Positions 13,050 through 22,277 of a stretch of DNA of 37,119 bases are shown in pieces. Origin of the DNA: Hyphomicrobium sp. GTDB lineage: Bacteria; Pseudomonadota; Alphaproteobacteria; Rhizobiales; Hyphomicrobiaceae. The notes beneath the pieces are model-generated. The model saw only the letters and a program-made list of their open reading frames with translations. It made no database searches and was not told the origin of the DNA. The DNA lies in NCBI RefSeq assembly GCF_019753045.1, contig NZ_JAIELN010000015.1, positions 1 through 37,119 on the forward strand. The letters are read 5' to 3'. The position numbers and the translations under genes are program-made. Within the stretch, counting starts at the first letter, position 1; every line of letters begins with the position of its first letter.

Positions 13050-14825
13050 CTAAACGACCGGCTCGCGTGGCTTCTCTGTTGTCTTCGGAACGGTGAACCC
13101 GCCCTCGGCGACGAGGCGCGAGAAGAGGCCGCCGCTTTCCGCAAGTTCGACGAATTGCCCGCGCTCCACGATTTTTCCCTGATCGAGCACCAGGATCTGA
13201 TCGGCATCGGCGACGGTCGAGAGCCGATGCGCGATGACGAACGTCGTGCGGCCCTCGCGCAGCGTATCGAGTGCCCGCTTGATTTTCGCCTCAGTCTCTG
13301 AATCGAGCGCGCTCGTCGCCTCATCGAGAATGAGGATCGGCGCATCCTTCAGAATGGCGCGCGCAATTGCTATGCGCTGACGCTCGCCGCCCGATAGGGA
13401 CAAGCCGCGTTCCCCTATTACGAAGTCATACCCACCGGGCTTCCGCATGATGAAGTCGTGCGCCTCGGCGAGACGGCTCGCGTGCTCGACCTCCGCATCC
13501 GTCGCACCGGGCCGGCCGATGCGAATGTTTTCGCCGATGGAGCGATTGAAGAGCCCGGCGTCCTGAAAGACGACGGCAATCGCGCCTCTCAGCGATTGCA
13601 GGGTAACCCCTGCGATATCCTGATTGTCGATCAGGATGTGCCCGGATTTTGGCTTCAGGAAACGTTGCAGCAAGCCGATTGTCGTCGACTTGCCCGAGCC
13701 CGTCGGGCCGACGAACGCAATCGTTTCTCCTGCCTTGACTGCGAACGAAAGATCGCTGATGCCCTGCGATGCGCCCTCGTAGCGAAAGGTCACATCATCG
13801 AATGTGACCGCGCCATCGACGGTACGAAGCGGCTTGGCGCTGGGCGCATCGACAGGCGCGCCCGCTTCATCGATGAGCCGGAACAACGCCGTGAGCGTCG
13901 GAGCCTGCTGGTCGATCCGCACCGCAAACCCCGATAGCGCATCGAGCTTCGATATCAAGAGCCCCGCGAAGGCGACGAAACTGACGATCTCGCCGACGGT
14001 GAGCTCGCCCCGCCCGGCGAGGACCGCGCCGGCTGAGAATATGATGACCATCGTCAAGGTCGCGGCCGAGCGCTGTAGGACGGTCAGCACGCCCCACCAC
14101 GTCAGCACCGGATATTGAGCGGCAAGAAGATCCTTCGCCAATCCTCTGAGCGCATCGGCTTCGGCCTTGAGACGTCCATAACTCTGCACGACGGTCACGT
14201 TTCCGATGACGTCGACGACGCGGCTGGAAAGTGCGGTCTCGTGCTCCTCGACGGCCGCTTGGCCAACGGCCGTACGTTTGACCACGACCACGTGCATCAG
14301 CGTGTAAACGGCAGCAAGCGTGACCAGAATGACCGACATCCGGACGTCCATTGCGAACGCCGTCGGCACCAGCAGGATGATACCGAAAACGGTCGCGAGC
14401 TGCTCGCGCATGACGCCGAGCCAGAGCCAAAACAGCGCACTCATTCCGGACAGGATCGTCCGTATGGTCGCCCCCGACCCGCGTGTGGCGTGTGAACTTT
14501 GCGGCAAGGCAATTGTTTTTTCGAAAATGCTTGCGAGGTGAGCCAGCTTCTGGCGATGCGCGAGGCGATCCGCGTTTATCCCGACGATGACACCGGCGAA
14601 GATCCCGAAAAGACCGAGAAGCGCCCAAAGTCCGATGTAGAAAAATGCGCTTTGACCTTTGCTCAGGGCATCCACAACCCGTCCGAACAGGATGGGTTCG
14701 GCAAGTTGGGTAACAGCAATCACCACGCCTGCTGCTGCGAGCCCCATGGCGAGGTATTTTTCGGGAGCTAAAAGAGCGAGCGCACGCGTATAGATTGCAA
14801 TAAGGCCAAGCGGCTTCGAATTCAT
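13050..14825 (-). CDS. ndvA: ABC exporter, NdvA/ChvA (cyclic beta-glucan) type
   Basis: 591 residues, the usual length for NdvA. An N-terminal six-helix exporter domain (about 20-310) is fused to an ATPase (about 340-575) with Walker A GPTGSGKST, signature LSGGERQRIAIARA, Walker B ILILDEATSALD and the switch His in IAHRLST. The N-terminal ...YTRALALLAPEKYLA and VALSKGQ-like segments match the glucan exporters of rhizobia, which move cyclic beta-1,2-glucan to the periplasm as a homodimer. No NdvB synthase is in the window, while an OpgH synthase is, so the substrate may differ. It converges with ribA, 10 bases apart. Confidence 0.87.
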   Translation of the reverse strand: MNSKPLGLIAIYTRALALLAPEKYLAMGLAAAGVVIAVTQLAEPILFGRVVDALSKGQSAFFYIGLWALLGLFGIFAGVIVGINADRLAHRQKLAHLASIFEKTIALPQSSHATRGSGATIRTILSGMSALFWLWLGVMREQLATVFGIILLVPTAFAMDVRMSVILVTLAAVYTLMHVVVVKRTAVGQAAVEEHETALSSRVVDVIGNVTVVQSYGRLKAEADALRGLAKDLLAAQYPVLTWWGVLTVLQRSAATLTMVIIFSAGAVLAGRGELTVGEIVSFVAFAGLLISKLDALSGFAVRIDQQAPTLTALFRLIDEAGAPVDAPSAKPLRTVDGAVTFDDVTFRYEGASQGISDLSFAVKAGETIAFVGPTGSGKSTTIGLLQRFLKPKSGHILIDNQDIAGVTLQSLRGAIAVVFQDAGLFNRSIGENIRIGRPGATDAEVEHASRLAEAHDFIMRKPGGYDFVIGERGLSLSGGERQRIAIARAILKDAPILILDEATSALDSETEAKIKRALDTLREGRTTFVIAHRLSTVADADQILVLDQGKIVERGQFVELAESGGLFSRLVAEGGFTVPKTTEKPREPVV

Positions 14826-14942
14826 GATGGGATGCTATGTAAGATGAGAGGAAACGAATGCCCTTAGCGAGGAGTGCGAAATCCCGATGGCGGCCCGAGG
14901 GCGTTACGATCATTCGACTGCGTTATATCACTCCGAGAACTC

Positions 14943-15698
14943 ATGACATCCGGCAAAATTAGTAATGAAGCTTCTGCACCGGGCCGTGGCGGCAAACCCG
15001 CGCGGGCGGGCGGGTTGCCGCAGTCGATTTTCGATCCCATCGCCAACGCGCCGGGGGACCGGCCGTTCATCATCGCGCAGCTCGGCCAGTCCCTCGACGG
15101 ACGAATTGCGACAGCGAGCGGCGACTCGCACGGGATTAACGGTGCCGCCGCCCTGGATCACCTGCATGGGCTGCGGTCCAAGGTCGACGCCGTCATCGTC
15201 GGGATCGGAACGATCATAGCAGACGATCCGCAGCTCACCGTCCGACGCGTCGACGGCCCGCAACCGGTCCGTGTCATCATCGATCCGAGAGGACGGCTTC
15301 AGCCATCCGCACGCTGCCTCGCGACGGGGGAAAGCGCCTGTCTCGTCGTGACGAGCAGCGAAGGGCTCGTGCCGAAAGGCGCCGAGGGACTCGTCATAAA
15401 TGCCACCGCGCAGCGGATCGAGCCGGCCGACATCGTAGAAGAGCTTTTCAAGCGAGGGCTTAAGAAGATCCTGGTGGAGGGCGGGGGAACGACAATATCG
15501 CATTTCATCAATGACGGAATGGTGGACCGGATTCATATCCTCGCCGGTCCACTGATCCTGGGTTCCGGAATTCCCGGACTTTCACTAACGCCGATCGGCA
15601 GCGTCGACGAAGCGTTAAGGCCGGAAACGGCAGTGCACGTTCTTGACGGCGGCGATGTGCTGTTCGATTGTGATTTGAGGCATCAGCGGCGAGGCTAG
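14943..15698 (+). CDS. RibD C-terminal-type pyrimidine reductase, stand-alone
   Basis: 251 residues from ATG 14943; a GTG at 14874 in the same frame has no well-placed ribosome site. The reductase fold is seen in FIIAQLGQSLDGRIATASGDSHGINGAAA, LRSKVDAVIVGIGTIIADDPQLTVR, KILVEGGGTTISHFI and IHILAGPLILGSG. These bind NADPH and the ribosylamino-pyrimidine in RibD. The deaminase half is absent. Together with RibA upstream this points to reduction of a GTP-derived pyrimidine, but DHFR-like side roles cannot be excluded. It is divergent from the exporter gene and followed after 3 bases by the cytochrome b561 gene. Confidence 0.88.
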   Translation: MTSGKISNEASAPGRGGKPARAGGLPQSIFDPIANAPGDRPFIIAQLGQSLDGRIATASGDSHGINGAAALDHLHGLRSKVDAVIVGIGTIIADDPQLTVRRVDGPQPVRVIIDPRGRLQPSARCLATGESACLVVTSSEGLVPKGAEGLVINATAQRIEPADIVEELFKRGLKKILVEGGGTTISHFINDGMVDRIHILAGPLILGSGIPGLSLTPIGSVDEALRPETAVHVLDGGDVLFDCDLRHQRRG

Positions 15699-15701
15699 AG
15701 C

Positions 15702-16301
15702 ATGGCTCAAGATCCCAAGTACGATCTCCCGACGTACACGCCAACTGCCCGTGGCCTGCATTGGCTGATAGCCTTGCTCATTCTTATTCAGCTGCCGCTC
15801 GGCTTTTACATGACTTACCGGGGCAACGAGATGCCCGGCGTCAATGAAAAGGGCGAACCCGTCAAAGGCGTCTGGGATGCGCTGACAAACACTATGTACA
15901 GCTCGCATAAGGTCATTGGGCTGACGATACTGCTCTTCGTCGTCCTCCGGCTGCTCTATCGTTTGACCCGTGGAGCACCGCGCTCCGACCCGACCGTTCC
16001 GCCCGCACTGACGGGCGTCAGTCATCTCGTCCATTGGAGTTTATATGCGCTGCTGATCGCGGTTCCGGTCATCGGCTACACGGCGATTTCATACGGCAAC
16101 TATCTGGACGTCTTCGGCGTCCACCTTCCGGCCATCACCCAAAAGAACGAAGACATGTCGAAGGAAGTCTTCGAGTGGCACGAGACCGGCGCAATCCTGA
16201 TCATCGTATTCGCCACGATACATATTGCTGCCGCAGTCTATCATCGGTTCATTCGCAGGGACCGGGTCGTCGAGCGAATGATCCCGAAGCGGGCAGCCTG
16301 A
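15702..16301 (+). CDS. Cytochrome b561 family membrane protein
   Basis: 199 residues, four membrane helices. Likely heme-ligand His occur in ARGLHWLIALLI (helix 1), SSHKVIGLTILL (helix 2), HLVHWSLYALLI (helix 3) and the last helix IHIAAAVYHRF. Bacterial members carry two b hemes and oxidise quinol, or pass electrons to periplasmic partners. Between helices 1 and 2 is a 25-residue loop. It is three bases after the reductase gene and probably co-transcribed, though no functional link is obvious. Confidence 0.9.
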   Translation: MAQDPKYDLPTYTPTARGLHWLIALLILIQLPLGFYMTYRGNEMPGVNEKGEPVKGVWDALTNTMYSSHKVIGLTILLFVVLRLLYRLTRGAPRSDPTVPPALTGVSHLVHWSLYALLIAVPVIGYTAISYGNYLDVFGVHLPAITQKNEDMSKEVFEWHETGAILIIVFATIHIAAAVYHRFIRRDRVVERMIPKRAA

Positions 16302-16316
16302 CCGCCAGCGCCGGTT

Positions 16317-17150
16317 TCAGGGTGGAGCAGCGAAGACGTCGGTGTGTCCGACAAACGCCGCGGTCCGCGTAACGTTCACCCAACCGACAACGGCCTTCGC
16401 ATCGACGCCGCCGCTTTCAGTCACGGCGACCGCATGTCCGCGTATCAATTCGTCTATCAGCATCCGGTCGTTGCGCTCGAGCCGCCATGGGCTTTCGCCC
16501 TCGACGACCACGTGCCCGTTGATGCGGAATTGATCGACAAGGTGCGAAGCTGCGAGCGGTCCCGCAGCGGGACCAAAACCTTTGTCCTGCATCTGGTGAC
16601 GTTGAAAGGCTGCCGTCATTTGATTGTCGGCGGGCCGGTGCGGCGTCCATTTTTGCAGGCCGTTGTAGGTCAGCGTCGCGTAGAACGCCGCGCCCGCAGC
16701 AGCAACGGCTTTCGCCAGCATCCGTATGTAGTCTTCCGACGTTAGATCGAAGAAGGCTGACGCCGTGACCAGATCAGGCTTCTCGTCGAGAAGCATTTGC
16801 GTGTCGCGGGCGAGATCGGCGGTCTTGAAAGCGACAGTGATCCTGAGACGGCCCTTTTCGAGCTGCAATGTCTCGCCGGTTTCCTCATGGCGGTCCGCCC
16901 ATTGAATGAGCTTGGCCTTCGCCACGTCTAATAAGGCCGGGTCGTGGTCGACGAGCGTCCATGTCTGCCGCTCCGGCAGTAAAGCCGACGTCGCACGCAA
17001 ATTGGCGCCGGTGCCGGCTCCCAAATCGAGAATGCGGAGATCGTTTCTGAGCGCAAAGCGTGCGGCCACCGCATTGGCAACGCTCGTGTTGCGCGCGCGC
17101 GCGTCGGCGGCTTCGCGCAGGTCAAGCCATTCGGGCGAGAAATCGCTCAC
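16317..17150 (-). CDS. Class I SAM-dependent methyltransferase
   Basis: 277 residues. The SAM-binding motif LRILDLGAGTGANL (about residue 38) and the acidic motif WTLVDHDPALL (about 65) are clear; later DLVTASAFFDLTS and AFYATLTYNGLQKW fit a small-molecule methyltransferase. Its start overlaps the glycosyltransferase stop by 4 bases, making it the last gene of a four-gene leftward operon. The acceptor is unknown; the operon suggests a pterin- or sugar-containing small molecule. Confidence 0.88.
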   Translation of the reverse strand: MSDFSPEWLDLREAADARARNTSVANAVAARFALRNDLRILDLGAGTGANLRATSALLPERQTWTLVDHDPALLDVAKAKLIQWADRHEETGETLQLEKGRLRITVAFKTADLARDTQMLLDEKPDLVTASAFFDLTSEDYIRMLAKAVAAAGAAFYATLTYNGLQKWTPHRPADNQMTAAFQRHQMQDKGFGPAAGPLAASHLVDQFRINGHVVVEGESPWRLERNDRMLIDELIRGHAVAVTESGGVDAKAVVGWVNVTRTAAFVGHTDVFAAPP

Positions 17151-18193
17151 GGGCGTAATCCAAGAATGACGGCTGCAATGCGCCGCGCCGTTTCGTGCCA
17201 GGTCGGCAAGGTGCGACCCGCTTCCCAGGCCGCATCGGCAAGCCGGTCGCGAAGCTTCTTATCGGTCAACGCGCGCTGCAGCGCCGACGTGAGCTGGCCG
17301 ACATTTCCCGCCTCGACGTGAAGCGCCGCGGCTTCGCCAGCCGTATCGGCAGCAGCGCCCCCGGCAGCCAGCACGATCGGCAGACCGCGAGCCATCGCTT
17401 CGGCGAGGACCATGCCGTATCCTTCGAACAACGACGCCGAGACGAAGAGATCGGCACTATCGTAAAACCGCTCGAGCGTCGCCGGCACGACTTTGCCCGC
17501 GAGCGTGACCCGGTTTTCAAGGCCATGCTTGGCTATTGCGTTTTGCACGGCTTCGACCGCCTCCGGATGACGGTCGAGCGCGCCTGCGATCGTCAGTCGC
17601 CAATCGATTGTGTCGAGTGGTGCTAGAGCTTCGACGAGAACGTCATAACCTTTGCGCGGCATGACGGCGCCGACGGCCAGAATCTGCAACGGCGCTCCCG
17701 TGCCGGTCGCCCGCTGCGCCGGGTCCGTTCCAGGCTCCGCAATCGTGATCTTATCGGGCGAAATCGCCATGTGCTCGGTGAGGATGCGCTTCGTTGCGCG
17801 GCTCGTCACGATGATGTGGTTGGCGCGCTGAAGTGCTCGTTCTTCGTTGGCTTTCAGCTCGACCTTGCGCGAGTGCGGCAGCCCGGTTTCAAGAAACAGC
17901 GGATGATGGACGAGGCCGATGACGCGTCCCCGAATTCCGTCGAGGATCTTGTCGGGAAAAGCGCCGAAGGCGAGGCCGTCCACCAGAAGCACCGAGTCCG
18001 CATGCCGCGTCTCGAGAATGTGGCGCGTTTCGTCGAGATCGTTCGCATCCGGATTTGGAAAGGAGCCCGGCAGCGAGAGAACCGATACGGGAACGCCGAA
18101 CGCAGGCAAAAGCTCGATCACGCGGCGATCGTAGGCATAGCCTCCGGTCGTCGCTTTCAGATCTCCCGGGATGGCGAAAACGGCTTCAGCCAC
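17147..18193 (-). CDS. GT4-family glycosyltransferase
   Basis: 348 residues, GT-B fold. N-terminal glycine-rich acceptor region (PGDLKATTGGYAYDRRVI), then donor domain with AVGAVMPRKGYDVLVEA (start of the second half) and the retaining E-x7-E motif in SLFEGYGMVLAEAMARGLP. GT4 enzymes use nucleotide-activated sugars and keep the anomeric configuration. Overlaps the upstream gene by 8 bases and the downstream one by 4, which implies translational coupling with a pterin-synthase homolog and a methyltransferase. Confidence 0.9.
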   Translation of the reverse strand: MAEAVFAIPGDLKATTGGYAYDRRVIELLPAFGVPVSVLSLPGSFPNPDANDLDETRHILETRHADSVLLVDGLAFGAFPDKILDGIRGRVIGLVHHPLFLETGLPHSRKVELKANEERALQRANHIIVTSRATKRILTEHMAISPDKITIAEPGTDPAQRATGTGAPLQILAVGAVMPRKGYDVLVEALAPLDTIDWRLTIAGALDRHPEAVEAVQNAIAKHGLENRVTLAGKVVPATLERFYDSADLFVSASLFEGYGMVLAEAMARGLPIVLAAGGAAADTAGEAAALHVEAGNVGQLTSALQRALTDKKLRDRLADAAWEAGRTLPTWHETARRIAAVILGLRP

Positions 18194-18590
18194 CGATTGG
18201 TCCCTCGTAGCTGGCGCGCGCCAAATCGGTTTCCGACAGCGTCACGCGCATTCGTGAAAGCGTTTTTCCGTCTTCGCCAAGCGCACCGGAATTCGCGGCC
18301 TTGGCGATGCGGTCGAAAATATATTTGCATAGAAATTCGGTTGTGGTGAGCGCGCCCTTGAATTGCGGAAGCACGTCGAGGTTCTGATAGGCAAGCGGTT
18401 GCAGCGTCGAGCCGAGCACGCTCAAGGCCGCGCCGATATCGACGACGACGTTCTGCTCCGTCAGCTTTTCACGAAAGAACGCAACGTCGACGACGTAGGT
18501 CGCGCCGTGAAGGTTCTGCGCCGGTCCGAAAAAGGGATTGGGCAGCGAATGGGCGATCATGATGCGGTCGCGAACTTCGACGGAGTACAT
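18186..18590 (-). CDS. 6-pyruvoyl-tetrahydropterin synthase / QueD family, atypical
   Basis: 134 residues from ATG 18590; the frame extends upstream but the family begins at MYSVEVRDRIMIAHSL. Conserved features: first zinc His (H14), VVVDIGAAL, LD.LPQFKGALTTTEFLCKYIF and a C-terminal LSETDLARA with the usual Glu. But the catalytic Cys, four residues before the HGH motif, is Ala (A24), and HGH itself reads HGA, so one of three zinc ligands is missing. It therefore may not perform standard QueD or PTPS chemistry. It overlaps the GT4 gene by 8 bases. Confidence 0.85.
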   Translation of the reverse strand: MYSVEVRDRIMIAHSLPNPFFGPAQNLHGATYVVDVAFFREKLTEQNVVVDIGAALSVLGSTLQPLAYQNLDVLPQFKGALTTTEFLCKYIFDRIAKAANSGALGEDGKTLSRMRVTLSETDLARASYEGPIGG

Positions 18591-18612
18591 GGATGGCTTC
18601 AACCTGTGAGAA

Positions 18613-19638
18613 TTAATAGCGGACGATGGGCGGAAGGTCGGATGATGACCAGATTCTCGGAAGCGCCGTGGGCAGATCCTCGAAATTGACGGCATCGGCA
18701 ACGAGCGCATCTAGACGGTCGTCGTCGAGCATGGCAATCGCCCGTTCGAGGCGGTCTTTGTGTTTCAGTTGGCTGCGGTGGAGAGGTGCCACGTGCCCCA
18801 CCTGCGATGAGATGATCTTGAGGCGGCGGCTGTGGAATGCGCCGCCGAGGTTCACGGTCACGGGGTTTGTCCCATACCAGCTCATCTCGATCACGCTGCC
18901 CTCGAACGCGCAAGCGTTGATAGCGGTCTCGAGACCACCTGATGTGGCGCTTGCGTGAAACACGATGCGGTTGCTGGCGGGGACGTCTGTGCCGGACACG
19001 AACTTGATCCCGAGCTTCTCGGCGTACTTCGCCCGCGCCGGATTGATGTCGGTAATCGCGACGTCCGTTCCCGCAATTCGTCTCGCGAGATACGCCGTCA
19101 GCAATCCGACGATGCCGGCGCCGACGACGAGAACACGGTCGCCGATCGTCGTACCCGCATCCCAATGGGCGTTGAGCGCCGTCTCCATATTGGCCGCGAG
19201 CACGGCGCGGCGCGATGGCACGTTGTCCGGAAGGATCGCGAGCAGCGCTTCCGGAGCATGAAAATGATCTTGGTGTGGGTGCAACACGAAGACGCGTTTG
19301 CCGAAAAATTTCTCGGAACCCGCCGTCACGACCCCTGTCGCGGAATAGCCGTATTTGACGGGAAAGGAGAAATCTCCGGCTTGCAACGGGGCACGCATTC
19401 GTGCCCATTCGCTTTGAGGGACTTCGCCAAGCGCGACCATGCGTTCGGTGCCGCGGCTGATTGCGGAATACTCCGTCGCGATGCGTGCTTCACCCGGTGA
19501 AGGCGGAGAGAGGCGTTCGGGTCGAACTTCCGCAATGCCGGGTTTGACGTACCAGAGGGCTCGGGCGACCACGATCTGGCCTTGGCTGCGCCTTAAGCGC
19601 TGGGCATTGGAGTCGAATCTGCTCTGCGGGTCACTCAT
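18613..19638 (-). CDS. Medium-chain dehydrogenase/reductase (BchC-like, no zinc cysteines)
   Basis: 341 residues from ATG 19638; the open frame runs on upstream into the opgH gene. MDR fold: N-terminal catalytic domain (SAISRGTERMVALGEVP, VKYGYSATGVV, RVFVLHPHQDHF) and nucleotide-binding domain with GDRVLVVGAGIVGLLTAYLARR and DINPARAKYAEKLG. The usual catalytic-zinc Cys and the four-Cys structural lobe are absent (a single Cys overall), as in BchC-type members. First gene of the leftward operon with the PTPS homolog 22 bases downstream. Presumably it oxidises or reduces an intermediate of that pathway. Confidence 0.85.
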   Translation of the reverse strand: MSDPQSRFDSNAQRLRRSQGQIVVARALWYVKPGIAEVRPERLSPPSPGEARIATEYSAISRGTERMVALGEVPQSEWARMRAPLQAGDFSFPVKYGYSATGVVTAGSEKFFGKRVFVLHPHQDHFHAPEALLAILPDNVPSRRAVLAANMETALNAHWDAGTTIGDRVLVVGAGIVGLLTAYLARRIAGTDVAITDINPARAKYAEKLGIKFVSGTDVPASNRIVFHASATSGGLETAINACAFEGSVIEMSWYGTNPVTVNLGGAFHSRRLKIISSQVGHVAPLHRSQLKHKDRLERAIAMLDDDRLDALVADAVNFEDLPTALPRIWSSSDLPPIVRY

Positions 19639-19657
19639 TGCGAAGGATGGATCCGTA

Positions 19658-21454
19658 ATGACGATCGGTGCCGAGCACGACGGGGTGTCGGACATTAACA
19701 GAACGATTGTCGTCGAGGCCCCAAGCCTTACGACTCCCGCAGGCCTGGACGCAATAGCCACGCTGAACAAGCGGCGGCGCGTCGTCCTTTTTCTCAATCT
19801 TGCGACGTGGCTTCTCATCGTGCTCGTCGCCGGCGCGATTTTCACGAGCGGCGGCTGGACTGTGGTCGGCCTCACGATGGTCATTTGCTTGGCACTCGGC
19901 GCTCCTTGGCCGGTTCTTGGTTTCTGGAATGCTGTCATCGGCCTGTGGCAGCTTCATGGGACGAAAAGAACGCACGCCGAGCCGTATTACGAAACGAAGG
20001 GCGATCAGTCGCCCCTTACGGTTAATACAGCAGTCTTGATGACGTTGCGTAACGAGGATCCGGCACGGGCGCTGCTGCGTCTGAAAACCGTGAAGGCAAG
20101 TCTGGACCGGATGGCGGAGGGAGGTCGCTTCTCCTATTTCGTGCTGAGCGACAGCGATCAGGGTGAGATCATCCAGCGCGAAGAAGCGGAAGTCGCTGCG
20201 TGGAAAGAAGCCGACCCGGATCCCGACCGCATCGTTTATCGTCGGCGAATTGGCAATGCGGGTTTCAAAGCCGGCAACGTCCGCGAGTTCGCCCTGCGCT
20301 GGGGTTCCGATCACGAGTTCATGCTGCCGCTGGATGCGGATAGTCTGATGACGGGCGAGGCCATCGTGACCCTCGTGCGCATCATGGAGAAGCATCCTCG
20401 CATAGGCATTCTGCAAAGCCTTGTCGTCGGCACGCCGTCCTCGTCGGCGTTCGCGCGCATTTTCCAGTTCGGCATGCGGCTCGGTATGCGGACCTACACG
20501 ATGGGGCAGGCCCGGTGGGTGGGAGACTGCGGACCGTTCTGGGGTCACAACGCTCTCGTTCGCATCGCGCCCTACGTCGAGCATTGCGCAATGAAGGGTC
20601 TGTTGAAGAGCGAGACGATCTTATCGCACGATCAGGTCGAAGCCGTTCTCATGCGCAAGGCGGGCTACGAGGTGCGCGTGCTGCCGGTCGAAACGGGTTC
20701 CTACGAGGACAATCCGCCCGACGCGCTCGAATTCATGCGCCGTGACGCGCGCTGGTGTCAGGGCAACATGCAGTATCTGCGTCTGATCGGAATGCCCGGC
20801 ATCGAGCCCGTGAGCCGCTTTCAACTTTTCTGGGCAGTCCTGATGTTTCTCGGTGTTCCAGCATGGACGCTGCTCGCCGCCATTCTGCCGCTCGCCATGC
20901 TGAGCGCGGAACACCAGAACGATTTCCCCTGGTTTGCCGTCGAGGCGATATACGGCATCCTTTTGTTGATGCATCTCGCGCCAAAGCTTGCGGGGATAGC
21001 GGACGCCATCCTGACGCCGGGCGAGATAAGCCGCTTCGGTGGCCGCGTGAGATTTGCATCGAGCGCGATCATCGAGATCTTGTTCTCGCTCATTCTCGGC
21101 GCGGTGACGACAATCCGAACATCGATTTTCATGGTCGGGCTATTGTTCGGCAGAACAATCGTCTGGAACGGCCAGCGCCGCGACGGTGCCGGCGTGGCAT
21201 GGGGCGACGCCATAAGGTGGCTTTGGCCGCAACTTCTCTTCGGCATGCTGCTCTACGTTGCCGTCGCGCTGGTTTCCCCTGCTGCGCTCCTTTGGAGTTT
21301 GCCGCTGACGGCGGGTTATGGGCTTGCGATTCCCTTCGTCGTTTTCACCGCGAGCCCTGCCGTCGGCCGCTTTTTCCGCCGTCATGGCATAGCGGGAATC
21401 CCTGAGGACTTCGCGCCGCCCGCCGAAATCCGAGCCGTTCAGGCGGGGATCTGA
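19658..21454 (+). CDS. opgH: Glucans biosynthesis glucosyltransferase OpgH/MdoH
   Basis: 598 residues from ATG 19658 (AAGGA upstream); the frame is open from 19439 but the extra part overlaps the divergent dehydrogenase. OpgH polymerises beta-1,2-linked glucose from UDP-glucose at the inner membrane to build periplasmic glucans. Two N-terminal helices precede a GT2 domain with LMTLRNEDPARAL, SDSDQ, AGNVREF, the metal motif LDADSLM, LSHDQVEA and RRDARWCQGNMQY, followed by about five C-terminal helices. Its partner OpgG is not in the window. The FkbM gene begins 4 bases after its stop. Confidence 0.93.
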   Translation: MTIGAEHDGVSDINRTIVVEAPSLTTPAGLDAIATLNKRRRVVLFLNLATWLLIVLVAGAIFTSGGWTVVGLTMVICLALGAPWPVLGFWNAVIGLWQLHGTKRTHAEPYYETKGDQSPLTVNTAVLMTLRNEDPARALLRLKTVKASLDRMAEGGRFSYFVLSDSDQGEIIQREEAEVAAWKEADPDPDRIVYRRRIGNAGFKAGNVREFALRWGSDHEFMLPLDADSLMTGEAIVTLVRIMEKHPRIGILQSLVVGTPSSSAFARIFQFGMRLGMRTYTMGQARWVGDCGPFWGHNALVRIAPYVEHCAMKGLLKSETILSHDQVEAVLMRKAGYEVRVLPVETGSYEDNPPDALEFMRRDARWCQGNMQYLRLIGMPGIEPVSRFQLFWAVLMFLGVPAWTLLAAILPLAMLSAEHQNDFPWFAVEAIYGILLLMHLAPKLAGIADAILTPGEISRFGGRVRFASSAIIEILFSLILGAVTTIRTSIFMVGLLFGRTIVWNGQRRDGAGVAWGDAIRWLWPQLLFGMLLYVAVALVSPAALLWSLPLTAGYGLAIPFVVFTASPAVGRFFRRHGIAGIPEDFAPPAEIRAVQAGI

Positions 21455-21458
21455 CCTC

Positions 21459-22202
21459 ATGGCGTCACAGGCTCTCGAAGGCGTATTCCGATCGCTGCGG
21501 ATCTATCTCGGACCCGAGGCTCCGCGCAGCGCCATGGACGCACTCTATCGCCGTTTCGTCGAACCGGGCGATCTCGTGTTTGATGTCGGCGCCCATGTCG
21601 GTGATCGCGTATCTTCATTTCGCCGGCTCGGCGCCCGCGTCATCGCGATCGAGCCGCAGCCGCTGCTCTTCTCCGCGCTTACCCACATCCACGGGCGAGA
21701 CCCCTTGGTCGAGATCATCGACCGTGCAGTCGGCGCAGAAGCAGGCACCCGCGAGCTTTTCATCAACACGGCAAACCCGACCGTCTCCACGTTGTCCGCA
21801 GAGTTCGTTCACCAGGCGGAGGGCGCAAAGGGCTGGGAAGGCCAGATATGGGACGGTCAAATTCCGATCGAAGTCGTGACGCTCGACGGCCTCATCGCAC
21901 GCTACGGAGCGCCGTCGTTCGTCAAGATCGACGTCGAAGGCTTCGAAGACGCGGTGCTGCGCGGCCTGTCGCGGCCAATAAAAGCTCTGTCCTTCGAATT
22001 CACGACGATTGCACGCGATGTCGCGATGGCCTGCTTCGACCGGATGTCTGCTCTCGGCGTCTATGGCTACAACGTCGCGCTGGGAGAAAATCAGACTTTG
22101 TCATTCGATCGCTGGCTTTCTGATGCAGAGATGGCCGGCTATCTCAGCAATCTGCCGCACGACGCGAACTCGGGCGACATCTATGCTGTGCTTCAGCCGT
22201 GA
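21459..22202 (+). CDS. FkbM family methyltransferase
   Basis: 247 residues. SAM-binding motif LVFDVGAHVGDRVSSF (about residue 35), acidic motif VIAIEPQPLLF and the FkbM signature FVKIDVEGFEDAVLRGLS (about 155) are clear. FkbM enzymes O-methylate sugars or polyketides. Four bases after opgH, it could methylate a periplasmic glucan or its precursor; that is inference from context. Confidence 0.9.
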   Translation: MASQALEGVFRSLRIYLGPEAPRSAMDALYRRFVEPGDLVFDVGAHVGDRVSSFRRLGARVIAIEPQPLLFSALTHIHGRDPLVEIIDRAVGAEAGTRELFINTANPTVSTLSAEFVHQAEGAKGWEGQIWDGQIPIEVVTLDGLIARYGAPSFVKIDVEGFEDAVLRGLSRPIKALSFEFTTIARDVAMACFDRMSALGVYGYNVALGENQTLSFDRWLSDAEMAGYLSNLPHDANSGDIYAVLQP

Positions 22203-22277
22203 TAGACTCGGCACGCACGAAGCGGGTCGCGCCAAACGCGTTTCACGAACACTGGATGAATTGAATTGGAGTGGGGA

